A DNA stretch of 47,364 bases from CAYJLW01 sp964370965 (GTDB lineage: Bacteria > Actinomycetota > Acidimicrobiia > UBA2766): NCBI GenBank assembly GCA_964370965.1, contig CAYJLW010000026.1, positions 1-47,364 on the forward strand, read 5' to 3'. The notes beneath the pieces are model-generated. The model had not been told where the DNA came from. It searched no databases and worked only from the letters and a program-made list of their open reading frames with translations. A program made the translations under genes and the position numbers. This document shows positions 32,470 to 39,526 of the stretch, piece after piece (positions within the stretch are counted from its first letter, which is position 1; each line of letters starts with the position of its first letter).

Positions 32470-34280
32470 CAGCTCCCGCCGCCGCCCCCACCCCCGCCGC
32501 CGCCGGAGAAGCCCCCGCCGCCGAAACCGCTCGACCCCGACGACGAGGGCGTGGCCGCCGCTATGGAGCCCGACGTCGTGGTAGAGAACGAGTCCATGGC
32601 AGAGGAGAAGGCCACGAACGTGAACGGGTGCGCGGACACGTACCAGGAGGTCTCGGGCGGCTCACCGCCGAGACCCTCGAAGGTCCGCGCCCACTTGTCG
32701 GTGCAGCCGAACACGACGGCGAACGGGAGGTACTCCGAGAAGAGGTTCTTCTTCTCGGCGAACCGGGCCTTGTCCGCCTCGGCGGTCTCTATGAAGTGGC
32801 GGAACCCGTAGACCCGCCGCAACATGCCGGAGCCCTTCGCCGTGCGGTGGGGCATCCAGCGGTCGACGACGAGAAGGGTGAGACCGGCGAAGGCGATGGG
32901 CAACGGGATCAGGGCGAGGTGCGTGAACACGGCGGCGAGGGCAGTGAGCCCGGCGCCGAGGACGAGCACGAGCACCCCGATGCGCGTCCAGGAGGCGCGT
33001 ACTTTGTCCGGGCGTTTGGCGAACCAGCCCTCCTCCACGACGTTGGCGTACAGGCGGTCCTGCACCTTGTGCAGGCGGGTGAGGAAGTGCTGACGGAGAT
33101 CGGAGAGATCCACCTCGGTGCCGTCTTTGAAGATGCCGTCGAAGAGGATCCGCTCGTAGCTGAGAAGGTCGTCGGGTTCCCGGAGCCGGGTGAGGTGCCA
33201 GTCCGGCTTCTTGAACCAGCCCTCCGCCGGCAGCTCCTGGATGCGGAGGTAGCCCCGCACGGCGAGGTCGACGATCGTGGCGGTGACGTCCAGCGGATTT
33301 GCAGCCTCGTCGAGGAGGGTGCCGACCTGGCCGGGCCGGATGCCGTCGGGGGGGACGAACTCCGTCGGGTACAGGTCCTTTTCGAAGAGGCCGACGCGCT
33401 GTTCTTTCGCGCCCTCGTTGCCGAAGGCGACGTCGGTGGCCGAGCCGACGAAGCGCCGGTCACGCCCCTTGGCCCAGAGCAGCCAGCCGATGCCGAACGC
33501 GGCTGCGGCGAGGAGGACCCCCGCCAGGGAGACCGTCAGGGGCGTGAGGGCGAAGGCCCGCGCCAGGCTCCAGCGCTCCCGGAGAATCGGCTTGGGCGCC
33601 GGCGAGACGGCACCCTTGGGCAGGGCGAGGACGGCTGTGAGCCCCTGGAAGGGCCCCATGTGGCCCTGGCCAAAGGTGGCCGTGTCACCCTCGGCGGCGA
33701 TCTGGGCGCAGTTCAGACGGCTCCCCTCGAGACCGGCGTAGCAGGCGACGTTGCGGATCGGCTCCGGCGCCGATATCCGTGCCTGCACCCGCTCGATGGG
33801 CACGGGCCACTTCCCCCCGACGACGTTCCAGTAGAGCTCGACGTGTTCCGGGAACGAGTTCAAGGCGCCCCGTACCACGTAGGAGATCTCGTAGGTGTGC
33901 GCACCGGTGATCGTCTTGTCCGCATCCCCGATCTTGATGAGCAGATCCGCGCCCTTTGACGAGGTGGAGAACTCGTGCGGCGTGCCCGCGGACGCGTCGA
34001 CGCGGATGTCCTTGATCGGGTACACCCGGTCGTACTTGTCGTCGTAGTGGAACCGCACCGGGATCGTGCGGAAGATGCCGTGGCGGCGCAGCGATCCGAA
34101 GTCGTAGGCGATCTTCTCCTTCACGGCCATCGTGCCGTCGCGCTCGACGCGGATGTCGACTTCGTAGCTGTCTATGCGCTCGAAGGAGGAGAACTGGGCG
34201 GCGGCGTGACCCTGGGGGAACACCGGCACGGACGCCACGACGAGCACGACGGCGACAAGGAAGGTGCGGGGACGCAACAT
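32466..34280 (-). CDS. DUF2207 family membrane protein
   Basis: 604 residues. A signal peptide (TFLVAVVLVVASVPVFPQGHA) is followed by an extracellular beta domain beginning IDSYEVDIRVERDGTMAVKE, typical of DUF2207. Membrane segments lie near 247-265 and 425-460, and a cytoplasmic region VFGCTDKWARTFEGLG follows. The tail is a Ser/Gly-rich low-complexity stretch ending in W, frequent in this family. The ATG stands 7 bases after TAACCT with no Shine-Dalgarno site. Function is unknown; NYN protein is coupled downstream. Confidence 0.86.
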   Translation of the reverse strand: MLRPRTFLVAVVLVVASVPVFPQGHAAAQFSSFERIDSYEVDIRVERDGTMAVKEKIAYDFGSLRRHGIFRTIPVRFHYDDKYDRVYPIKDIRVDASAGTPHEFSTSSKGADLLIKIGDADKTITGAHTYEISYVVRGALNSFPEHVELYWNVVGGKWPVPIERVQARISAPEPIRNVACYAGLEGSRLNCAQIAAEGDTATFGQGHMGPFQGLTAVLALPKGAVSPAPKPILRERWSLARAFALTPLTVSLAGVLLAAAAFGIGWLLWAKGRDRRFVGSATDVAFGNEGAKEQRVGLFEKDLYPTEFVPPDGIRPGQVGTLLDEAANPLDVTATIVDLAVRGYLRIQELPAEGWFKKPDWHLTRLREPDDLLSYERILFDGIFKDGTEVDLSDLRQHFLTRLHKVQDRLYANVVEEGWFAKRPDKVRASWTRIGVLVLVLGAGLTALAAVFTHLALIPLPIAFAGLTLLVVDRWMPHRTAKGSGMLRRVYGFRHFIETAEADKARFAEKKNLFSEYLPFAVVFGCTDKWARTFEGLGGEPPETSWYVSAHPFTFVAFSSAMDSFSTTTSGSIAAATPSSSGSSGFGGGGFSGGGGGGGGGGSW

Positions 34281-34287
34281 AGCGGTC

Positions 34288-34293
34288 AGGTTA
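34288..34293 (-). promoter_or_regulatory. -10 box of the DUF2207 gene (TAACCT)
   Basis: TAACCT lies 7 bases before the ATG at 34280, predicting a leaderless mRNA. Confidence 0.5.
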
Positions 34294-34328
34294 CCGCCCG
34301 TTCTGGGTTCCCGGCGCGGGGCCTGTTG

Positions 34329-34748
34329 TCAGCGGGCCTCGTACACCTCGTAGGTGAGGTCGAAGCCGTCAAGGGAGCCCTTCGCCACGGCCTGCACCCG
34401 GTTCAACCAGACGTACCGGGGGTCGCCGGTCTCGAAGCGGGGCGCCGACATGATCTGCTGGGGCCCCTCGGCGGGGAAGAACGCCCGGCCCCCGTAGGAC
34501 ACGTACACGAGAGCGCCGTCGTCGGTCTCGAGCAGGAGGCGGACGTCGACGAGGCCCGTGCCGTCGGCGGCGAGGACGAGCCAGTCGGCGGCGGCGGCGC
34601 CCTTCTGGGAGGCATGGAGGCGCTCGCCGTCCCAGCGGGCGTCGCTGATCTCGGAGACCATGCGCAGGCCCGACGGTGTGCCGGGGAGCACAAGGGGCTC
34701 GCCGATTCGGCACGTCGCCGTGGCGAGGGGAACGAGTTCTATACCCAT
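34329..34748 (-). CDS. DUF3237 family protein
   Basis: 139 residues. SDARWDGERLHASQKGAAAADWLVLAADGTGLVDVRLLLETDDGA is the conserved DUF3237 core, here followed by VYVSYGGR and a beta-rich C-terminal part including APRFETGDPRYVWLNRV. Small beta-barrel proteins of unknown function, often near oxidoreductases. The ATG is 7 bases after TACGCT. The preceding GNAT gene stops 29 bases upstream but this gene has its own box. Confidence 0.82.
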   Translation of the reverse strand: MGIELVPLATATCRIGEPLVLPGTPSGLRMVSEISDARWDGERLHASQKGAAAADWLVLAADGTGLVDVRLLLETDDGALVYVSYGGRAFFPAEGPQQIMSAPRFETGDPRYVWLNRVQAVAKGSLDGFDLTYEVYEAR

Positions 34749-34755
34749 CGGGCGC

Positions 34756-34761
34756 AGCGTA
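34756..34761 (-). promoter_or_regulatory. -10 box of the DUF3237 gene (TACGCT)
   Basis: TACGCT lies 7 bases before the ATG at 34748; leaderless type. Confidence 0.5.
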
Positions 34762-34777
34762 GCCAGGCCGCCGCCCG

Positions 34778-35416
34778 TCAGCGGGAGCCCACCACAGTGC
34801 CGTCGCCGGGGAGGCGGGCGTAGACGTAGGCGTCGCAGCGGCCGTCCCGCCGCGCCCGCCACGACCGCAACAGGCCCTCCCGCTCGTACCTGGCGGCCTC
34901 CGCCACGCGCCGCGAGGCGGCGTTGTCGGCGTCTATGTAGAGCTGCTGGCGGGCATGACCGTAGTGGTCCGCCGCCCAAGAGGAGACGAGTGCCAGGGCC
35001 CGGCGGGCCACGCCACGGCCCCTGGACTCGCGCGCCACCCAATAGCCGAGCTGGCCGACGGCCGGGTCGCCGTCGACGCCGTGGACCGAGATCCCGCCGA
35101 GGAGGCCGCCCCCCGCCCGGGAAGTCACGGCGAAATGGGCGCCTCGGCCGTCACGCCAGTCACCGGTGGCGAGCTCCAGGAATGCCCGGGCCTGCTCGTC
35201 GGAGTAGGGCGAGGGCACGAGCGTGTGCCGGACGACGTCGGGGTCTTGGACGGCGGGGACGAGGGCAGCGACATCGGCCACGGCCCAGGGCCGCAGACGG
35301 ACGTGGTCGTCCTGCAGCACGGGCTGGGGCCCCGACGCTGTTCCTGAGCGGGACCCGTCAGCGCCGGGCGAGGCGCACGGATGTCGGCGACGGGGGCGGT
35401 CGGGCGGGTCGAGCAT
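34778..35416 (-). CDS. GNAT family N-acetyltransferase
   Basis: 212 residues of the RimJ/RimL type. VRLRPWAVADVAALVPAV is the first block, QLGYWVARESRGRGVARRAL contains the acetyl-CoA loop (RGRGVA), and LYIDADNAASRRVAEAARYEREG is the C-terminal block. It acetylates amino groups of a protein or small molecule, not identified. ATG 35416 is supported by TAGCGT 6 bases upstream; a GTG at 35320 nearer the domain is an alternative. Divergent from the PIG-L gene across 71 bases. Confidence 0.85.
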   Translation of the reverse strand: MLDPPDRPRRRHPCASPGADGSRSGTASGPQPVLQDDHVRLRPWAVADVAALVPAVQDPDVVRHTLVPSPYSDEQARAFLELATGDWRDGRGAHFAVTSRAGGGLLGGISVHGVDGDPAVGQLGYWVARESRGRGVARRALALVSSWAADHYGHARQQLYIDADNAASRRVAEAARYEREGLLRSWRARRDGRCDAYVYARLPGDGTVVGSR

Positions 35417-35422
35417 CCCGCA

Positions 35423-35428
35423 ACGCTA
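35423..35428 (-). promoter_or_regulatory. -10 box of the GNAT gene (TAGCGT)
   Basis: TAGCGT lies 6 bases before the ATG at 35416; leaderless type. It shares a short divergent control region with the PIG-L gene. Confidence 0.5.
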
Positions 35429-35473
35429 CGTGCAGGCCGAGTGGAGGTCGCGCGGTTTTCCCGGGCCGGTCCG

Positions 35474-35482
35474 TGCCAGCAT
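35474..35482 (+). promoter_or_regulatory. Extended -10 element before the PIG-L gene
   Basis: TGC-CAGCAT ends 5 bases before the ATG, identical to the element before the aminotransferase gene at 12146-12154. Confidence 0.35.
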
Positions 35483-35487
35483 TCCGT

Positions 35488-36279
35488 ATGGCCTCCACCT
35501 TCGTCTTCTTCCACGCCCACCCAGACGACGAGGCGATCGCCACCGGGGGGGTGATGGCGCAGCTCGCCGACGCCGGTCACCGCGTCGTCCTCGTCGTGGC
35601 GACCAGGGGCGAGCACGGCGAGGTGCCGGCGGGCGTCCTGCGCCCCGGCGAGGAGCTGTGGGAACGCCGCGTCGCCGAGACGCACGCCGCCGCCGCGATC
35701 CTCGGCGTGGAACGCGTGGAGTTCCTGGGCTACCGGGACTCCGGGATGATGGACGCCGAGACGAACTCGGCCCCCGATTCGTTCTGGTCGACGGACGTGG
35801 AAGAGGCGGCGGAGCGCCTGGCGTCGGTCCTGCGCGAGGAGGACGCCCACGCCGTCACCGCCTACGACGAACGGGGAGGCTACGGCCACCCGGACCACAT
35901 CCAGGTCCACCGGGTGGGCCTGCGGGCGGCCGCCCTCGCCGGGACGCCGGCCGTCTTCGAGTCCACGGTGAACGCCGACCACGTCACCCGCATGATCCGG
36001 GAGGCCGCGGGCACGATGGAGTTCGAGGAGACGGACCTCGGCGTCCCCGAAGCCCGCATCACCACCTTCGTGGACGTCACCGACGTCATCGAGCGCAAGC
36101 GGGCAGCGATGGTCGCCCACGCCAGCCAGATCACCGAGGAGTCCTTCTTCCTGCAACTTCCCCCGGACCTGTTCCGGCGCGCCTTCGGCACCGAGTGGTT
36201 CATCCGCCACGGCGCCCCCGCCGGCACCCGCGAGGCGTCGCTCCACACGCGCTCCGGGCGCGCCGGACCTCGAACATGA
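35488..36279 (+). CDS. PIG-L / LmbE family deacetylase (MshB-like)
   Basis: 263 residues. FFHAHPDDEAIATGGVMAQL carries the AHPDDE zinc motif and GGYGHPDHIQVHR the second HPDH motif. The family removes acetyl groups from GlcNAc-linked substrates; close actinobacterial members act in mycothiol synthesis (MshB) or as mycothiol S-conjugate amidase (Mca). Which applies here cannot be decided. The stop codon lies in the loop of a 15-bp hairpin. Expression is probably from the leaderless-type promoter immediately upstream. Confidence 0.87.
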   Translation: MASTFVFFHAHPDDEAIATGGVMAQLADAGHRVVLVVATRGEHGEVPAGVLRPGEELWERRVAETHAAAAILGVERVEFLGYRDSGMMDAETNSAPDSFWSTDVEEAAERLASVLREEDAHAVTAYDERGGYGHPDHIQVHRVGLRAAALAGTPAVFESTVNADHVTRMIREAAGTMEFEETDLGVPEARITTFVDVTDVIERKRAAMVAHASQITEESFFLQLPPDLFRRAFGTEWFIRHGAPAGTREASLHTRSGRAGPRT

Positions 36280-36295
36280 CGTCCGGCGCGCCCGG
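36254..36295 (+). terminator. Perfect 15-bp hairpin enclosing the PIG-L stop codon
   Basis: Arms CCGGGCGCGCCGGAC (36254-36268) and GTCCGGCGCGCCCGG (36281-36295) with a 12-base loop that contains the TGA at 36277-36279. No U-tract follows. Confidence 0.7.
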
Positions 36296-36429
36296 CTTCC
36301 TTCCGGGGCCCGCTACGGGTAGGCCTCCAGGGCCGTGAGGTAGAAGAGGGCCATCTCCCACACGTCGCGGCATCGCGGTAGGGAATACGCTCGTGTTGAA
36401 CCTGTTGGGGACGCCGACCGGGAACCCTC

Positions 36430-38691
36430 ATGACCACGACCACCCGAGACACCGAGGAACGCCTCGACCTCCCCCTGGAGGGCATGACCTGCGCGTCCTG
36501 CGCCTCTCGCATCGAGCGCAAGCTGAACCGCCTTGACGGCGTGACAGCCACGGTGAACTTCGCCACCGAGACCGCCACGGTGGGCTACGACCCGGAGCGC
36601 GTGTCCCCCCAGGACCTCGTGGCGGCGGTCGAGGCGGTGGGCTACACGGCCACCCTCCCCGCACCGGCCCCCGAGACGCACGACGGCGCCGCCCACGACC
36701 ACGGAGAGGACGCCCTCGCCGCTCTCCGCCGCCGCCTCGTCGTGGCGATCGTGCTCTCGGCGCCCGTCTCCGTCGTCTCGATGGTCCCCGTCCTGCAGTT
36801 CACGGGCTGGCAGTGGGCGGCCTTCGTCCTCGCCACACCCGTCGTGGCCTGGTGTGGATGGCCGTTCCACCGGGCGGCGGTGGCGAACCTCCGCCACGGC
36901 GCCGCCACCATGGACACGCTGATCTCCCTGGGGACCCTCGCCGCCTGGGTGTGGTCCGTCGTCGCCCTCGTCTTCCTCGGCGCCGGCGAGGCGGGCATGA
37001 AGATGGGCTTCCAGCTCACGCTCCGGGGCCCCCGCCACGGGGGTGCCGAGACCTACTTCGAGGTCGCCGCCCTCATCGTCACCCTCATCCTCACGGGCCG
37101 CTACTTCGAGGCCCGGGCCAAGCGCCGCGCGGGCGCCGCCCTACGCGCCCTGCTCGAGCTGGGCGCCAAGGACGTCGCCGTCGTCGGTCCCGACGGCACC
37201 GAACGGCGTGTGCCCGTCGAGACGCTCGCCGTGGGCGACCGCTTCGTGGTCCGCCCCGGCGAGAAGATCGCCACGGACGGCGTCGTCGAGGAGGGCGCCT
37301 CTGCGGTCGACCTCTCGATCCTCACGGGCGAGAGCGTCCCTGTGGACGTGGGTCCCGGCGACGACGTCGCCGGCGCCACGGTGAACACGTCCGGGCGCCT
37401 CGTCGTGCACGCCACGCGCGTCGGCGCCGACACCGCCCTCGCCCAGATCGGCCGCCTCGTCACGGAGGCGCAGACTGGCAAGGCTCCCGTGCAACGCCTC
37501 GCCGATCGTGTCTCGGCCGTGTTCGTCCCCGTCGTCCTCGCGGTCAGCCTCGCCACGCTCGGCGCCTGGCTCGCCCTCGGCAACCCCGCCGACACGGCGA
37601 TCACGGCCGCCGTCGCCGTCCTCATCATCGCCTGCCCCTGCGCTCTCGGCCTCGCCACCCCCACGGCGCTCATGGTGGGCACCGGTCGGGGAGCCCAGCT
37701 CGGCATCCTCATCAAGGGCCCGGAGGTCCTGGAGTCCACCCGGCGGGTAGACACGGTCGTCCTCGACAAGACCGGGACGATCACGACCGGGACTATGACA
37801 CTCCTGGAGATCGCCGTCGCCTCCACGACCACCGAGGCCGAGGTCCTCCGCCTCGTCGGCGCCGCGGAGAACGCCTCCGAGCATCCGATAGCGCAGGCGA
37901 TCGCCCGCGCCGCCCGGGAACGCCTCGGCACCCTGGCGGACGTGGAGAGCTTCACGAACCGCGAGGGCCTCGGCGTGGAGGCCGTCGTCGAAGGCCACGC
38001 CGTCGTCGCCGGCCGCCCGGCGCTCCTCGGGGAGTGGGCGCTCCCGCTCGGCTCCGGCCTGGAGGAGACCCGGGCGGCGGCCGCGGACGCAGGGCGGACA
38101 CCCATCGTGGCCGCCTGGGACGGCGAGGCCCGCGCCGTCCTCGTCGTCGCCGACGAGGTGAAGCCCACGAGCGCGGAGGCGATCTCCAGGCTCCGGGGCC
38201 TCGGCCTGCACCCCGTCCTGCTCACCGGCGACAACCGCGTGACCGCGGAGACGGTGGCGGCGTCCGTCGGCATCGGCGAGGTCGTCGCCGAAGTCATGCC
38301 CAAGGACAAGGTGGACGTCGTCCGTCGCCTGCAGGACGAGGGCCGCGTCGTCGCCATGTGCGGCGACGGTGTGAACGACGCCCCCGCCCTCGCCCAGGCG
38401 GACCTTGGCCTCGCCATCGGCACGGGCACGGACGTCGCCATCGAGGCCTCGGACCTCACGCTCGTCTCCGGCGACCTGCGGGCGGCCGGCGACGCCATCC
38501 GCCTCTCCCGGCGCACCCTGGCCACGATCAAGGGGAACCTCTTCTGGGCGTTCGCCTACAACGTGGCGGCGGTCCCCCTCGCCGCCGCGGGCTACATGAA
38601 CCCCATGATCGCCGCCGCCGCCATGGCGTTCTCCAGCGTCTTCGTGGTCACCAACAGCCTCCGCCTGAGGCGGTTCCGGCCCGAGCGATAG
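36430..38691 (+). CDS. Copper-translocating P1B-type ATPase
   Basis: 753 residues. One N-terminal metal-binding domain has GMTCASCASRIERKL (17-31). Eight membrane segments are expected, with the CPC signature IIACPCALGLATP near 400, the phosphorylation site VLDKTGTITTGT near 443, actuator ILTGESVPVDV near 298, ASEHPIAQ and GDGVNDAPALAQAD. Late helices carry FAYNVAAVPLAAAGYMNP and MAFSSVFVVTNSLRL, as in Cu(I) pumps (CopA type). It exports Cu(I) from the cytoplasm. No CsoR or CueR gene or clear operator is adjacent. Terminated by a hairpin at 38704-38732. Confidence 0.94.
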   Translation: MTTTTRDTEERLDLPLEGMTCASCASRIERKLNRLDGVTATVNFATETATVGYDPERVSPQDLVAAVEAVGYTATLPAPAPETHDGAAHDHGEDALAALRRRLVVAIVLSAPVSVVSMVPVLQFTGWQWAAFVLATPVVAWCGWPFHRAAVANLRHGAATMDTLISLGTLAAWVWSVVALVFLGAGEAGMKMGFQLTLRGPRHGGAETYFEVAALIVTLILTGRYFEARAKRRAGAALRALLELGAKDVAVVGPDGTERRVPVETLAVGDRFVVRPGEKIATDGVVEEGASAVDLSILTGESVPVDVGPGDDVAGATVNTSGRLVVHATRVGADTALAQIGRLVTEAQTGKAPVQRLADRVSAVFVPVVLAVSLATLGAWLALGNPADTAITAAVAVLIIACPCALGLATPTALMVGTGRGAQLGILIKGPEVLESTRRVDTVVLDKTGTITTGTMTLLEIAVASTTTEAEVLRLVGAAENASEHPIAQAIARAARERLGTLADVESFTNREGLGVEAVVEGHAVVAGRPALLGEWALPLGSGLEETRAAAADAGRTPIVAAWDGEARAVLVVADEVKPTSAEAISRLRGLGLHPVLLTGDNRVTAETVAASVGIGEVVAEVMPKDKVDVVRRLQDEGRVVAMCGDGVNDAPALAQADLGLAIGTGTDVAIEASDLTLVSGDLRAAGDAIRLSRRTLATIKGNLFWAFAYNVAAVPLAAAGYMNPMIAAAAMAFSSVFVVTNSLRLRRFRPER

Positions 38692-38703
38692 CCCCCTTGG
38701 CAT

Positions 38704-38732
38704 CCGGGCGTCCCCTGGCGCGGGACGCCCGG
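38704..38732 (+). terminator. Hairpin after the copper ATPase gene
   Basis: Perfect 11-bp stem with arms CCGGGCGTCCC and GGGACGCCCGG and a 7-base loop, 12 bases after the stop codon. Confidence 0.7.
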
Positions 38733-38784
38733 GGTCTGCGGCGGGAGCTTCCTTCGCCTGCTTCGCGGCGGGTAGCCGGAAGCT

Positions 38785-38812
38785 GTCATACGTACTACAG
38801 TCACTGTATGAC
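38785..38812 (+). promoter_or_regulatory. Antitoxin promoter and operator-like inverted repeat
   Basis: The arms GTCATAC (38785-38791) and GTATGAC (38806-38812) are a perfect 7-bp inverted repeat with a 14-base spacer. Between them TACAGT (38796-38801) ends 6 bases before the ATG, and the right arm contains the ATG. Ribbon-helix-helix antitoxins normally repress their own operon at such sites. Confidence 0.6.
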
Positions 38813-39062
38813 AATGCTCAGCTTCCGCGTCGACGAGCGAGACGCCGAGGAAGCCCAACGGTGGGCGCAGGCGCTCGGCGTGGACCGATCCGAGCTCCTG
38901 CGTGAGGCCCTCCGCCGCCACCTCGATCGGCTGGCCTCCGAGGGAGACGCTGATCGCTGGGACGCCCAGCCGCTCGACGAGGGAGAACAGGCCCTGGCCG
39001 ACATCGCCGACTGGGGTCCCGCCGAGGACTGGTCGGACTGGGTCGTCGATGCAGCGGGGTGA
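38808..39062 (+). CDS. Ribbon-helix-helix antitoxin
   Basis: 84 residues. LSFRVDERDAEEAQRWAQALGVDRSELLREALRRHL is a ribbon-helix-helix DNA-binding domain (first 45 residues); the acidic C-terminal part (DEGEQALADIADWGPAEDWSDW) is likely to wrap the toxin. It overlaps the toxin gene by 14 bases, the usual order for such pairs. The ATG lacks a Shine-Dalgarno site and is probably leaderless. Confidence 0.85.
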   Translation: MTMLSFRVDERDAEEAQRWAQALGVDRSELLREALRRHLDRLASEGDADRWDAQPLDEGEQALADIADWGPAEDWSDWVVDAAG

Positions 39063-39354
39063 GATCTGGTTCGCGGCGACGCCCAGCGGTGATCGACCGG
39101 TCCTCGTACTGACCCGCGATCCTGTCGCCGGTCGCATCGGCGCTGTGGTCGTCGCCGCGCTGACTCGCACGCGTCGCGGCCTCGCGTCCGAGCTCGAGCT
39201 GACGACCGCGGACGGACTCCCGACGGACAGCGTCGTGAACTTCGACAACATCCACACGATTCGTCGCGAGTCGTTCCGCCGGAAGGTGGCCTCGCTCTCG
39301 CCGCCACGGATGGCCGACGCCTGCCAGACCCTCCAGGCAGCAACGGGCTGCTGA
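39049..39354 (+). CDS. MazF/PemK-type endoribonuclease toxin
   Basis: 101 residues. MQRGEIWFAATPSGDRPVLVLTRD, VVVAALTRTRRGLASELEL and VNFDNIHTIRRESFRRKV are the conserved MazF blocks, including the catalytic Arg (of GDRPVLVLTRD) and Thr region. It cleaves single-stranded RNA and is neutralised by the preceding protein. Length is normal, so the module looks intact. Confidence 0.88.
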   Translation: MQRGEIWFAATPSGDRPVLVLTRDPVAGRIGAVVVAALTRTRRGLASELELTTADGLPTDSVVNFDNIHTIRRESFRRKVASLSPPRMADACQTLQAATGC

Positions 39355-39421
39355 GCCGACGACAGGGGACGGTCGGGCCGAAGCGCGTGCTCGAAGCTTC
39401 AGCGACGAGGATGTGCGTGTA

Positions 39422-39479
39422 GGTGTCGGTTCGTTGTTGGCGTCGCGCACTGCTCCGGCCTCGGCGCCGAGGCGACACC
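39422..39479. terminator. Convergent inverted repeats between toxin and ABC genes
   Basis: A perfect 16-base palindrome GCCTCGGCGCCGAGGC (39458-39473) lies inside outer arms GGTGTCG (39422-39428) and CGACACC (39473-39479). It sits between two convergent genes and may terminate both. Confidence 0.4.
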
Positions 39480-39526
39480 CCGACTTCCTCGCCGGCGCCC
39501 CGGGTGGCGACGGAGCCGAGCCGCTG

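Noticed and set aside
36280..36429. CsoR or CueR operator before the copper ATPase
   Set aside because: No paired TACCCC/GGGGTA or CueR-type palindrome is visible; only weak -10-like strings such as TACGCT are present.
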